Positions 1 through 11,425 of a DNA stretch of 64,000 nt are shown here, piece by piece. Source of the stretch: Paramecium tetraurelia (Eukaryota; Ciliophora; Oligohymenophorea; Peniculida; Parameciidae); assembly GCF_000165425.1 (NCBI RefSeq), contig NW_001799626.1, forward strand, positions 203,317 to 267,316. Direction: 5' to 3'. The notes under the pieces were generated by a model. That model was not told the origin of the DNA and did no database searches. It worked only from the letters and a program-made list of their open reading frames with translations. The position numbers and the translations under genes were made by a program. How positions within the stretch are numbered: the stretch's first letter is position 1; every line of letters begins with the position of its first letter.

Positions 1-109
1 TGATTTATGTATATAAGATAAGATTTAATCGTTAATTGAAGATTTAAATAAAATTTAATGAATATGTTTTTAAAATAAATCAATAATTAAAATATTGTTA
101 ATACTGTTA

Positions 110-1258
110 ATGTCAAACAATAGTTCAAACTAGAAAATCAAAATCATTAACTAACAATAATACCCTCAGTAATAGATCCCTTATCAGTTTAATAATGATT
201 ATATGTCACCTTATAAGCAAAATACTGAAAACTCACACACAAAAATTGCAGTTAAATAACCTTTTGATTTAAATATAAACGAGCAAAATAAGCAAAGGTC
301 ATCCTCCTAAATTTCAAACCCATTGCATACTAGTAAAATTGATCTCTTCACTAAGTATTACGAGAGGTCATCGAAAATTGGCTAACCCTATAGTTAAATT
401 TTAAACTAATAAAATTCTGATTTTGCAACATAAATAAATGAAAAGCCATAGTAAAATACTAATTGCTAATCCTATTCAGTTTAAAATGTTTAAAATGTCA
501 ATAATATTAAATATACCAACTCTTAATGTTAGCAAAACTAGGCATATGTAGGAAATTATGTAAATAAAGGAAATAATATAATTAATAACAATTAATAAGT
601 ATATTAATAACCTATCACTCAATAACGTCTTAGCAATCAGTATAATAATAATAATAATTTTGAAGCATATTAGCCCTAGAGTGTTTTCAATACTTAGCTT
701 TATAATTAAAATAATAACGTATATTAAGTTTAGAACTATCCAACAGAAAATCATACCATTAAATAGTTGGAGAATTAGTCTATTGCAAATGTTAGGATGG
801 AAAAGGAAGAAACAAAATAATATGGCTCAGACAATAATTGTGAAATTTAAGAAGACTTAACTTCATCATTAGTCAAATCCATAGTGTATTAATGTTAACA
901 TTGCAATACAAGGGTTTCTCGTGATATTATTCAACTTGATTGTTACCATTTTTATCACATTTAGTGTTTCTAAGATCATTTGTTACATTAAATCTCAGCG
1001 AAAACATATAGACCTATACAATGTCATTGCAGAATTAAGATTACATAGTCTTAAGTAAAAAATGTGTTGAAATAAAACTAAATATCTGGTTTGGTTGAAA
1101 AACTATTAGAATCAGAAATCAATTCTATTTTTAAGATGTACCAGAAAATTTAGAATCTAAATAAATGTGGATAATGTAATTTTTTCTGGGTTGGAAGTGA
1201 AAAAGATAAAACCTAAAGCCCATACTACTGTTAAAATTGCGAAAGGAAATACTATTGA
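110..1258 (+). CDS. RING-like zinc-finger protein, Asn/Gln-rich N-terminus (382 aa)
   Basis: A single open frame in the ciliate code, with no intron needed, running from ATG 110 to TGA 1256. Residues 1-250 are low complexity and rich in Asn, Gln and Ser. From about residue 262 the Cys/His spacing is C-x2-C, then C-x-H-x2-H-x2-C, then C-x-C, which is RING-like. A further pair of C-x2-C knuckles lies near residues 350-378. RING domains usually recruit E2 enzymes, so a ubiquitin-ligase role is possible but is inferred from spacing alone. The last pair of the first finger is CxC, not the usual Cx2C, so another zinc fold is possible. The ATG is the furthest upstream one before the frame becomes doubtful; ATG 203 is an alternative. 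Confidence 0.72.
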
Positions 1259-1456
1259 TATTATATATTATTATTGTCAAAATTCATTATGTTTTTAAAT
1301 GATATAGTATATGAAATTACTCAGATAAATTAATATATTTCATTAATTGCTTTAGTAATATTCTGAATTTCAGTTTATATGTTGCTTTAATCTTATTCTA
1401 ATTTTAAAACAGTTTAGAAATTTTTAAACATATTTATTAAATCAACTTCCATTTTA

Positions 1457-1948
1457 TCAATCTACAAATTTCTAATAGAATTATACTTAATCTTTTTAAT
1501 CTTCGTATTCAGTTTATACATCATGTAAAACTTTTGTCAATATATTGCAAGCATCTTCTACAGATTTAATTCGATCATCTTTCTCATTAATTTCATTTTA
1601 AATTTAATCAAATCGTTATGGTATTGAAATCAGAATTTATTTACTAGTGTCAGTTAATTCTGCAATCTATTATTGAAGAGATTCAGGGATGATAGGTGGG
1701 ATACAAGTTAATTTATGTATAACTTCCTCTAAATTTTAAATTCTTTTTTCAAGTTCAAACAATTTATCGTTGCTGTTTTGCTATAATTGTAACATTTCTA
1801 ATTTATTGACGACTGACCACATTTGCTTAAAAGCAAGATCAAATATTTCATAAGTGACATATTAGTCAGGACAAATCGTTTTAAGTTATTCAATTGATAA
1901 GGATCCATCAGATGAATGAATTCTTTTAGTATTTCTCTTTTCACTCAT
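1457..1948 (-). CDS. Coiled-coil protein (163 aa), function unknown
   Basis: An intronless frame that starts MSEKRNTK and ends in TGA at 1457-1459. It is charged, with heptad-like Leu/Ile spacing over roughly residues 35-75 and again from 95 to the end, so two coiled-coil segments are likely with a Pro-containing break (IPPIIPE) between them. No signal peptide, membrane segment or catalytic motif is visible. It lies convergent to the RING-like gene, 198 bp away. I do not recognise a family. Confidence 0.62.
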
Positions 1949-2313
1949 AAATTGATTAATAAATTTTATATGAATTAATTGTATTTTATGCTCAATAGAA
2001 AATTAATAATATTTAATTTTCATATGGAACTTTGATATTAGATAAATTATTTGAAATACATCTTTATATTAGCAATGTTTTAACCATATATAATAAGAAT
2101 TTAAGAAATTTATTAAATTAAAAAGAATAATTGAAACTTAGAAGCTTTTAGAATAATTAAGGAACAAGAATATGTATATAAATAATTGAAGATATAATAA
2201 CAAAAATGCAAATGTAAGTAAAATTTTGAAAGAATATTGGATTATAAAATATAAATAGGAAGAGTTCATTTAAATTTTATATAACATATTATAGATAAGC
2301 ACCTTCATTGTAG
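1949..2313. other. Intergenic gap, 365 bp
   Basis: Very AT-rich. It separates a minus-strand start from a plus-strand gene and so probably holds promoters for both. Two ATGs at 2206 and 2212 could belong to an extra 5' exon of the next gene, but the intron needed would be 45 nt, which is long for this genome. No RNA gene or repeat seen. Confidence 0.5.
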
Positions 2314-2612
2314 ATGTATCTTCTTGTGACGATAAAGGAGGAAATTCATAAAATTATTTTTTATCAAACACTTCCCAAATAATATGTTGCAGAATAAATA
2401 TTAAAAAGCAAAACCTATATATGTTAACTCATGAAAGTACAAAGAGGGGAAAGTAATTTTTGTTATGGTGAAGAGTTATAAGTTTGACTATTAAAGCAGT
2501 AATTAAGTTGAATAAGTTAGATATGATGAGAAATAACTTAAAGACAAAGGCACTTGTTGAGGAAGAAATTCAAGCTAGAGAGGAACTTTTATTGAATGAG
2601 ATTCCCTATTGA
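2314..2612 (+). CDS. Small hypothetical protein (about 90 aa), one 26-nt intron
   Basis: The model starts MYLLVTIKEE at ATG 2314. It is joined through one GT...AAG intron (starting gtttgact, 26 nt) to a charged C-terminal exon that ends NEIPY and TGA 2610. Total minus intron is exactly 91 codons. The protein is mixed alpha/beta in look, with a Lys-rich middle and a Glu-rich tail; no motif is recognised. The true start may lie further upstream (ATG 2206). An alternative reading of the 5' half in another frame is also open, so confidence is moderate. Confidence 0.45.
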
Positions 2613-2699
2613 AAGTAGATCAAAAATAGAAGTCTCTTGTGATGGTTTGAAGTATATTATAAATACAATCATTTTTGATTAACTATTTTAATAATTAAA

Positions 2700-4828
2700 A
2701 TGCCACCTAAATAATAGAGAGTTGCTCTTAAAAGGCCATAGAATGTAATTATTTTGAGTTTGTACAGTAGAAAAAATAAGCCAAATAAGTGAATCAAAAT
2801 TTAAATCAATAAGACCCAGAACCAGATGGAGATGAATCGGAGTACTAAAATGAAGTTTTGAAATAATTTAATATTATTAGAGAGAGAAAGAGAGACCATA
2901 ACTAACGGAGAAGGAACTGAATGAAGATATGCCATCTAAAATGCTTATACCCAATAATCCTCAAGCACCAAAAAATATTACTTAATACGATTATTTATAA
3001 AGAAAGGTAACTACCCAACTTATGGATAGTATAAAACTGATGAATTGGTGGAATAAATGATTATTCATTTCAGAATGGATGGAGAAATAATCCACAAAGA
3101 CTCGAATGAGGCTAGAATACAGGAGGAATTATGGGATACAAAATCAGCATTGATTAAGGAGGCTTAAAGAAATTAGGAAATGGAAGATCCTGGAGCGTCT
3201 AAAGATATAGATGCAATCAAGTAGACTATGAGAAATAAGTTTAATTACAATGCCAGAGAAGCCTAGACTGATGGAAGAGTAATAAGAGAAAGAGGAGTTT
3301 CAACTGAGCCCCCTCCAAGTGATACATTGAAGGGTTAAATTACACAATGGGAAATCTTCGATGCCTACATTTAGAATAAGGCAAAGGAGGAGAATTAGAA
3401 GAAAAAGGATCACACTTCTGACAATACAGTTTATAAGCCATCATTTAAAAGATGCTTAAAAATAATGGAAAGAACTGTTGTTCATAATGATTAGAAGGAG
3501 AAATACAACGATTATAAATACTATTGGAATTAGGGAGAAGTGGTTGAGACATCAAAGAATGAAGGGTAACTATTATTTTAATTCAATAAGACATTTGTTG
3601 CCAATTTGGAAGTTTTCAAATGAGAAATAGAAGAAAAAACATGTAACGTCTTTGTGTTGGAATCCTCGATATATGGATTTGTTTGCAGTCAGTTTTGGTA
3701 GCTACGAATTTTCAAAATAAAGAATGGGTCTTATATGTTTATATTCTCTTAAAAATACAACTCATCCAGAATATGCATTCACATGTGAAGCAGGAGTGAT
3801 GTGCTTAGATTTTCATCCTTAGAGTCCAGCATTATTGGCTGTCGGATTATATGATGGAACAGTCCTTGTTTATGATATCAGAAATAAACACAAGAAGCCC
3901 ATATATTAATCAACTGTTAGAACATAAAAACATACTGATCCAGTATGGTAAGTTAAGTGGAATCCAGATATCTCAAAGAACTATAATTTCTATTCAATTT
4001 CATCTGATGGTAGAGTGATGAACTGGGTTTTAATGAAAAATAAACTAGAACCCGAGGAAGTCATTAGATTAAGATTAGTGGGTAAAAATGAAGAGGAAAG
4101 TACTCTGATTGGTTTGGCTTGTGGTTTATGTTTCGATTTCAATAAATTCGAACCTCACATCTTTTTAGTTGGTACAGAGGAAGGAAAGATCCACAAATGT
4201 TCTAGAGCTTATTCTGGATAATATTAGGAAACTTATATTGTAAATTAAATCATTAAATCAATAGGGTCACAATTTGGCAGTTTATAAGGTGAAATGGAAT
4301 AATTTCCATCCTAGAACTTTCATCTCTGCATCAGCAGATTGGACAGTCAAGATTTGGGATTCTAAAATTTCATCTTAAATTATGAGTTTTGAATAAGGAA
4401 TGCAAGTTGTCGATGCCATGTGGGCTCCATACAGTTCTACAGGTATATCTAAATATTAATTTAATAGTTTTTGCATGTGCTACTTAAGATAAGATATTCG
4501 TATATGATTTGAATGTTGATAAAATTGGAAAACTTGCAGAATAAAAACCATCTAAATAACCTAGATTGACTAACATTGCATTCAATTAAAGAGATCCAAT
4601 TATTTTGGTAGGTGATACTCATGGTGGCATAACACTACTTAAATTAAGTCCAAATCTTACCAAATGTAATTAATACAATTTGAGTTTTTAGCTGGTGTTA
4701 AAGCAACCAATTTTCCTGATGGAAAAGTTCCCAAGGAATTTGAAAATATGCCAATGGAGGAATATGAAAAATAGAAGATGGAGAATCTATTATAAGTAGT
4801 TTCAAAATGGGAAAGAGAGGATTCTTGA
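2700..4828 (+). CDS. Axonemal outer-arm dynein intermediate chain, DNAI1/IC78 type (650 aa)
   Basis: Axonemal dynein intermediate chains sit at the base of the dynein arm and link heavy chains to the doublet microtubule. The frame has seven introns of 23-26 nt (2745-2770, 2855-2880, 3007-3029, 3566-3590, 4240-4264, 4443-4467, 4666-4691) and totals exactly 651 codons. Family hallmarks include LTEKELNED and NNPQAPKNI near the N-terminus and [15 protein letters not shown] leading into WD repeats ([26 protein letters not shown]). Length fits DNAI1-type chains. WD repeats occupy roughly residues 250-600, followed by a charged tail ending KWERED. It lies 48 bp upstream of the DHHC gene on the same strand. 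The call rests on family resemblance of long conserved blocks and is firm. Confidence 0.93.
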
Positions 4829-4876
4829 GAAACAAATTTTATACACAAAAATATTATAAAAAATACATTTATTTTA

Positions 4877-6101
4877 ATGCACAATTATCAAGATCATAGT
4901 TAAAAATTCTTTTATGAATTGTGGAAAACTGGTAACAGAATACTGTGCTAAGGAAAGTTGTTAATTGGGTAAATAATAATTTTATTGGAGTTCTGAAAAT
5001 CATAAATTTATTGCATCTATTGTACTAATTACTATACCCACAGTTTTGTATTATGTGTTCATGGCACCTGTATTAAAATATCAATACTTAGGCATTGGTT
5101 CAAAGAGATCAAATTGTCTAAGTGATCATTTTTATAATTCTGAATTGTCTAGTTTATATTTTCATCACTATTACAGTACTAATGGATCCAGGTATTATCC
5201 CCAAAATAGTACTAATTTATATTATCAAAAAGACTACAAATTATGAAATGGATGAATAGCTAATTTTAATTCCTTAAAAATATTTGAAGGTTGATCCCCA
5301 AGTATTATTTGAATCCAAAACCCTGTAAACGAGAGGACATCAATTTAAATTGAAATTTTGTAACACATGTAAAAAAGCCAAATTAATATTTTTACAGGTG
5401 CCATTTATCGACCTCCTCGAGCCTCACATTGTCCAGCATGTGATAATTGTGTATTAAGATTTGATCATCATTGTCCTTGGATTGGAGCCTGCGTTGGAAG
5501 AAGGAATTATATTTATTTTTATCTCTTTATCTTCTTTCTTTCTGCTACCATGATTTATGTTTTTTCCACATGTCTTGCATATATCTTTGGAGACATGAGT
5601 GATGATAAGGATAAAGGAGAATAGATAATATCTACATTGTCAAGAAATCCATACTCATTAGCCTTAGCAATCTATTGTTTCATTGTAAATTCATTAGAAT
5701 TATTCAGTTCTCCTTTTTTGTTGTTGGCTTGTGGGGATTCCATACATTTTTAGTTATAACTAATATGACCACAAATGAATACTTGAAGAAACATTGGGTC
5801 ATCTAAAGTAAGAATCCTTTTAGAAGGTATGACTATTCTTGATTGTATAGAAAGAACATCTTTAAAAATATCTAACATGTCTTAGCTTGTATCAGAGAAG
5901 TCAAGTTTTTAGAACTTCGTCAATATGTTTACGATCCCAAGAGTTATAATCAAGTAATATTTATATATATATATCGAGCCTATCACCTAAAATCAAATCA
6001 ATGAGAATGAAATTGAAAATTTAAATGTAGTATGCGATAATCAAAATAATGTTGCAAGAAGATTGTCAAAACAAACTAACGACCATATGGAAGAGCAATG
6101 A
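4877..6101 (+). CDS. DHHC-type palmitoyltransferase (359 aa)
   Basis: An S-acyltransferase that attaches palmitate to cysteines of membrane-associated proteins. Six introns (22, 22, 29, 23, 24 and 25 nt) give exactly 360 codons. Two membrane segments come first, then the TM2-proximal motif MDPGIIPK, then the cysteine-rich domain with [15 protein letters not shown] and [16 protein letters not shown], which contains the catalytic Asp-His-His-Cys. Two more hydrophobic spans ([12 protein letters not shown] and [14 protein letters not shown]) give the usual four-helix topology. The TTxE-like motif appears as [11 protein letters not shown]. The C-tail is short and Asn-rich. Several Gly-2 acylated proteins encoded in this window could be the kind of substrate such enzymes use; that link is only suggestive. 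Confidence 0.95.
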
Positions 6102-6239
6102 ATATTCAACTAGTCATATTTTAATACATTCAAATCTTTTTCTTTTCTTGAATTGCTTTTAAAGATTCTAAATTTGAAAATCTCATTTAAATTAATTAAG
6201 TAATTTGATATATATAAGTGAATTATATCATTAATGTAT

Positions 6240-6809
6240 TCATGGAATCGAAGGCAATTTATACTATTAATTTAACAAAGACTATTAATGCTGTGGGGAA
6301 ATTTAACCATTGAATGATTACTAATACTATTTAATTACTTTGCCCAGTCTTTTTCTATGGCTTTCCGTTGCAGTCTGACGAAAAAGTTTCTCTTACGATT
6401 TGAAATCCTAATTTAAGATTTGTTAAATACCTTGGCTACTTTTGAATCTATCATTGCATTATTCAATTGAAAATCCAACGGTTATACCTTTTTTATTATC
6501 CATTTTGGACTTAGATTCTAACTTCCTTGAGTTATTTGAACTCCAAATTATTTAGCTAAAATTCCTTGAGCCCAATCAGATCCATATGGATCTTTTTTCT
6601 TCGGAGGATTAACTGTAGACTATTTTATTTAAAGAAAGATAACTTCTAATAGTTTTCTCTTTGGGCTTTTCTATTACTTCTGTTTAATGAGCTTTTGGCG
6701 AGATTTCTCGATTTTTTTAATAACAGTAATCCATTATGGATATAGGCTCACCCACTTCTGGCACGAATGAAGAACACTGAAAAAAAAGTCCATCCTTTTG
6801 CTGTTTCAT
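6240..6809 (-). CDS. Hypothetical basic protein (about 170 aa)
   Basis: The model starts MKQQKDGLFF and uses two introns (31 nt, starting gttatctt; 26 nt, starting gttaaatt). It ends KLPSIP at TGA 6240-6242. Total minus introns is 171 codons. The middle carries INPPKKKDPYGSDWAQGILAKQFG and the rest is Lys/Arg/Gln-rich, with no hydrophobic span. A second start, ATG 6793 in another frame, also joins the same main exon without the first intron, so the N-terminus is undecided. I do not recognise the family. Confidence 0.55.
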
Positions 6810-6894
6810 AATTTATTTATTAAATTACCAAGATAAAGTCTAAGCATTATTAGTATTGAGATACATTCACTAATTTATTTGTAAAATAACATAA

Positions 6895-7599
6895 TCATGA
6901 ATCAAAAGTTTATCTACCCCTATAGGATTTGGCTGAAGTCTTAATCTAAGGAGTATGACATGGATTGAATTCTGGCATAGAATAATCTGTAGTTTCTTAA
7001 TTCTATGTAGTTTGAATTTATCTCACTTGACTACTCCTTCTTTTTTGCAATCTCTCTTGTATGACGTTGTTTTGAGCTTCAAGGTTATTATGTATTAATG
7101 TGTTCAATTGTTCTTACTAATGAAAAACTAATATTTTTTTATTACTTTTTATTGATGTTAGTTAATCAAATCATCAGCATTTCGCTTTTAATCAACTTAC
7201 TTTATTTGCTATAATTTTTATTTCACCTCCAAAGTTGGAGACTTTTTTTAGTTCATTTTCATAGCATTCATAACATTCTTCTTTGCAAATAAGTTTTAAA
7301 TCTTGTTCTTGAAAATGAGATACTTGTTTGAATGAATAGCCTCAAAGTATTCCACAGCCTCTTTATATAAATTTATTAATTTCATTATTGTATCCATTTA
7401 AACATCATCAGATTCTACATCCATTTCTAAATTAAACAGTTCCTCTGCAAAATTGTCCCTCAATTTAGGCACTATTGAGTAGAAGTTCTATTTTGGTTAT
7501 TGTTGTGTTTGTTGCTATTAAGGAGGTTTTGGGGGTTCTAGTGTTTAAATAGTTTGAATTACATTTTTGCTATGAGAAACTACGTATAAAATTAAGCAT
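6895..7599 (-). CDS. Helical protein with MIT-like segment, copy 1 (216 aa)
   Basis: Two introns (25 and 29 nt) give 217 codons. After a Pro/Gln-rich leader (residues 10-35) comes a conserved helical block: FAEELFNLEMDVES, then LINLYKEAVEYFEAIHS and FKNKIQNLF. The spacing of the LYKEAVEYF helix resembles MIT domains, which bind ESCRT-III tails, but the match is by eye only. A basic coiled coil follows, then a Ser/Pro tail. A clear relative is encoded at 48793-49800, with the same block reading FAEKVLNLELDVES and LYSQAVEHY. The start codon lies only 15 bp from the start of the divergent plus-strand gene. Confidence 0.72.
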
Positions 7600-7614
7600 G
7601 TATTTAAATAAAAA

Positions 7615-8822
7615 ATGTTCAATAATTCAACATCCTTTTTTGCAAACTCAAATGAAAAAAACAACCAGTTGAAAGAGAAAATCTATAGCGCTCTCTATTA
7701 ATCTCCTAACACATCTTAGTAAAATTTTTACTTAACCAAATAGTGATGTTATGAAGTGGATTCCAAGCAATGATATTTCAAATCTCTCGGTGTCAATTGA
7801 GTAGGACATTGATAAAATTCTACAAGTAATCCCACCCTGTCAATTTCAACCAAATAAACAGATCTCCTTTCAAAATTGTTATACTCAACAATCTGCTCAT
7901 TGTCAACCTATGACAATTTTAAGTTCATCCTAAAAAAATAATTCTGAAAATATATACGAACCTGAAATAAAACCAATTTAATAACCTTAAATTGAAAGCA
8001 ATTCAAAACACAATAGAATAGAGCAACAATAAATTCTTTCAAAGTAGAATTAATACATTTAGGATTTGATTACTAGATACAAAGAACCTCCTAAGAACGC
8101 TTTTTAGGAAGATTAAAACCATCCTACAGGTAATATTGAAGAGGAGTAGGATATCAATACAAAATAATCAGTCACAAATAGAGATTCTAAATAAAAAGGT
8201 TGTTTAATTATTTAAGAAAAATGTAAAAACAATGAACTCTCAAAACTAACTGAATAATAAACTTGTTTAAATTAAAGCATTGGTAATTCTGTTATTTTAG
8301 ATGCATTAATTAATGAAGAAAATATCAAATAAGTTTAATCTATTGTAGAAATTGAAAGTTAAGCTTTTAATACAAATTAAAATTGGGCAAAAATGAAGTT
8401 AAGAAAAGAGGCTAAATAATATGAAATTTACAAAACCCAAAACTTTTTAGATCTCTTATATTCTTTGCCCTCTTTCTTTATTCATTAGATAGAAGGTGAA
8501 TTAAAAGTTGATAAATTGAGGGCCTAAGAAAATTAAGAGGGATATTATTATCAATCATTTGAACTTACTGTCAATCCATTCAAGATGATTGGGCCAATTA
8601 ATTTTAAAAAAAATCTTAAAATTGTATTTTTTTATAAGATAATAGCATATAAGGTTCAAGAAGGGATATTATGGTGTAGTTTATTATGATAAACAATTAT
8701 AAAATGTGATTCCTTAAAATTAAGTTGATGGGATAACTTTGAAAAATGAACCATTTTTATTAGCAAACAATTCTGATAAACCTATAAAAGTCATTTGTTG
8801 CATTGTTGGAATCAAAAAATGA
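7615..8822 (+). CDS. Hypothetical protein with beta-rich C-terminal domain (386 aa)
   Basis: Two introns (25 nt starting gtaaaatt, 22 nt starting gtattttt) give exactly 387 codons. Residues 1-260 are low complexity (Asn, Gln, Ser). The last 120 residues look globular and beta-rich, with FELTVNPFKMIGPINF, FKKGYYGVVYYDKQ, and a final hydrophobic strand VICCIVGI ending IKK. No catalytic motif is visible. It is divergent from the MIT-like gene, with the two start codons 15 bp apart, so both cannot have conventional separate promoters between them. Function unknown. Confidence 0.65.
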
Positions 8823-9109
8823 TATTAATTAAATTTATAACTAAATCCAATCAGTCTTTTAACAATGATTTAAATTATATGCCATACTTATCTTTAATTA
8901 CTATCCATTTATATTAGCATTCCAATTTATTTGTATCTAGTAATATTAATTGATTATTTTGACACTCATATTTATTTTTTTCTATTTCAGTGAAACATTA
9001 CAACCAGTTCATTGTCAGTCGTAATACTATTCTATAAAAAACAATATAAAATGATAGAATTTCAAAATCATAAAATTAATTAGTTTAATTAAAATGGAAT
9101 ATTAAAAAT

Positions 9110-10433
9110 ATGGATGATTAAAATAAACTCGAAAGCCTTAGAACAGCAATAATTAGCGGGATGATAGATTTTATTAACAAAAATTAATAAGAAAATGAAG
9201 AAGAGGATAATATTTAAGACACTTAATAAAATTTATAAATAATACATGCTTAAGTTTAAACCTAATTATAAATTAATTTTTCGTCACCCTAAAATTTGAT
9301 CATAATATTAAATAAAGAATTAATCAAGCTAAAAGGTAATAAAGCTTTGACGAAACATTAAAAAAAATTTTATAAAGCAAATTATTCTTAATAATTATTA
9401 GAAAATCTATCATAAACAGGATAAGCTAAAACACCTATTTCTCTACCTTCTTATGTTAATCCGATAATCGATAATGTTGATGTTTTATTTTATGCTTTGA
9501 AAGAATGTTTGTTAAGGGCTTAAAACCGAGAATTACTTAAAACAGATAGTTCAGTTTCTGCTGGATTAGAATCTCTTGTAGGAGCATTCGGATAAGATTA
9601 AGGTTGCTTAAAATTTCGAACTATTTAAGTTGATTATAATAAGCTAACAACTGATGACTATTTTAGAAACTAAATCTATCTGAATTAAAACAAAAAATAG
9701 CTCAACATTACAATATTAAGATTGATCAAGTTTAGGTCGTTGCAATCAATAAAGGGAGTGCTGAGATTTATCAAAAATAATATCAAGTAGAGTAGATATT
9801 GAAAATTTAAAAAATGATGATATTAATTTTTTTAAAAACTTATGTGGAGGTTTAATTGATTATTATAACTACTTTGTTAAAGCAGTAGAGAAGGGGAAAT
9901 TTGGGCTTTCATATTCAGATTTTAATCCTCATCACAACATGAGATGGGATAATTTTCCAGAAAAAGAAGAAAGAGGCCCCAGGTTACAGCTAAAATTATT
10001 ACTTTCCAATAGGTTGGCAAGTTTTGGATTAAAGCTTGACGAAAAAGAGCATTAAAATATAAATTGGATTAATATGGATGGTAATAAGGAAGAATGGAGA
10101 ATTTTATTTCACGGAACAAAATAATATTGCGTGGCTGATATTACGAAAGAAAAATTAAAAGGAGGGAATAATCAAGTCTGGGAGAATTATATTTGTGAAG
10201 ATGGAAGAAAAGTAGGAAGAGGGATATATTTCTCCTATACAATTGAAGTATGTCTTCGTCCCGAATATGCTGAGCCTGTCTAAGTAGGTTAAAAACAATA
10301 TTCAGTAACTTTCATGTCTAGAGCGAATCCAACGAAAATTACGTAAAGCCCAAAATGAAAAACATTAGATTTTTTTGTTATCAATGATTCTGCTGATGTT
10401 AAACCATATAGAATTTTATTAGAAGAAGTTTGA
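9110..10433 (+). pseudogene. Decayed gene with PARP/ART-like C-terminal domain
   Basis: The sequence encodes recognisable protein blocks but in changing frames that introns of acceptable size and ends do not reconcile; I count about three breaks. The last third contains ERGPRLQLKL, then WRILFHGTK, GRGIYFSYTIEVC and PYRILLEEV. The HGT...GIYFS arrangement resembles the NAD-binding core of PARP-like ADP-ribosyltransferases. Proteins with this C-terminus are, as I recall, multicopy in ciliates. I call it a host gene relic, not an active enzyme. A small remaining chance is that unusual introns or assembly errors explain the breaks. Confidence 0.55.
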
Positions 10434-11425
10434 TAAAATCATCATAATATTAATTAGTTGATATGAAAAAATATTTTTATTCCAAAATCCTTTACAATTT
10501 TTATGATAAAAATAGAGTCGTTTTTTAAATTTAAAGGTTGGTTTTAGGTTTACAATGATATTTACTTGTGTTTTAGTTTTATAAACCCATGATTAAATGG
10601 TTTTAATTATTTCATATTCAAAATTATTTCAAAATCGAAACTCAAAAATACTAACTAAATGTTTATAAGTGTTTTTTGAAAAGAAATCACTTGATCTTGA
10701 CTTTTTTTATTAGAATAAAGATTAGTTGCTGAAAATATTAGTTATTGGAAATTAAATGATCTAAAATCTTAACCTCTTCCCTTATATAATTAAGATTCAT
10801 ATGATGTGTTAATTAATTTTTAATTAATTGCAATAATTTTTAACCAGTATTTAATGATTCAAAGAATTTATCAATTTTTATTAATCTTATAAGCTAAAGT
10901 TCTTGAGATTTAAAGAGTAAAATTAAGGATGTTAATATTCTGATAAATTGCTGAGTTCAAATAGCTAGTTAATATGATTTTTATATATTTAATGTTTTAA
11001 GGGCAATTATATATTTAGTAAAGACATTTGTGTAAGTGATATGGATTAAAATTGAAGCTACATTAAATTTCCTAATTATTATTTAGATTTGAATTTATGC
11101 TTGATTAGAATATTATTAAATAATCATTTTCTGTTTAAAATATGATATGTTCTCATGGTTAACAGAATGAAAATGATCAAAATAAATCCAATCCTTTAAA
11201 AGATATAGTTTAATATCTTAAAAATAAATTCATTTTAAGATTTCTTATCTTAATGAGATATAAGTTTTATAAAAGAGATTTGACATCTTAGTAACAATAA
11301 TTATATGTCACTCTTAAAATATTTTTTTTTTTGTGCCATTATTTTTCAAAAGTTGGTTAACTTACTCTAAATGCATTAGATAATATTTTATGTAAATATA
11401 TTAATTATTCTTTAAAATTTGATTT
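10434..11425. other. Intergenic gap, about 990 bp
   Basis: AT-rich DNA between the decayed ART-like gene and the first histidine kinase. One open frame (ATG 11140 to about 11473) gives a Lys/Phe-rich product that overlaps the kinase start; it looks like a chance frame in AT-rich sequence with a single stop codon. No RNA gene or repeat seen. Confidence 0.5.

Noticed and set aside
2206-2316. Extra 5' exon for the 90-aa gene, starting at ATG 2206
   Set aside because: It needs a 45-nt intron, well above the 20-31 nt seen elsewhere in this window.
10350-10355. In-frame TGA in the ART-like gene as a selenocysteine or readthrough site
   Set aside because: The same gene has other breaks, so decay explains it better, and no supporting stem-loop was evident by eye.
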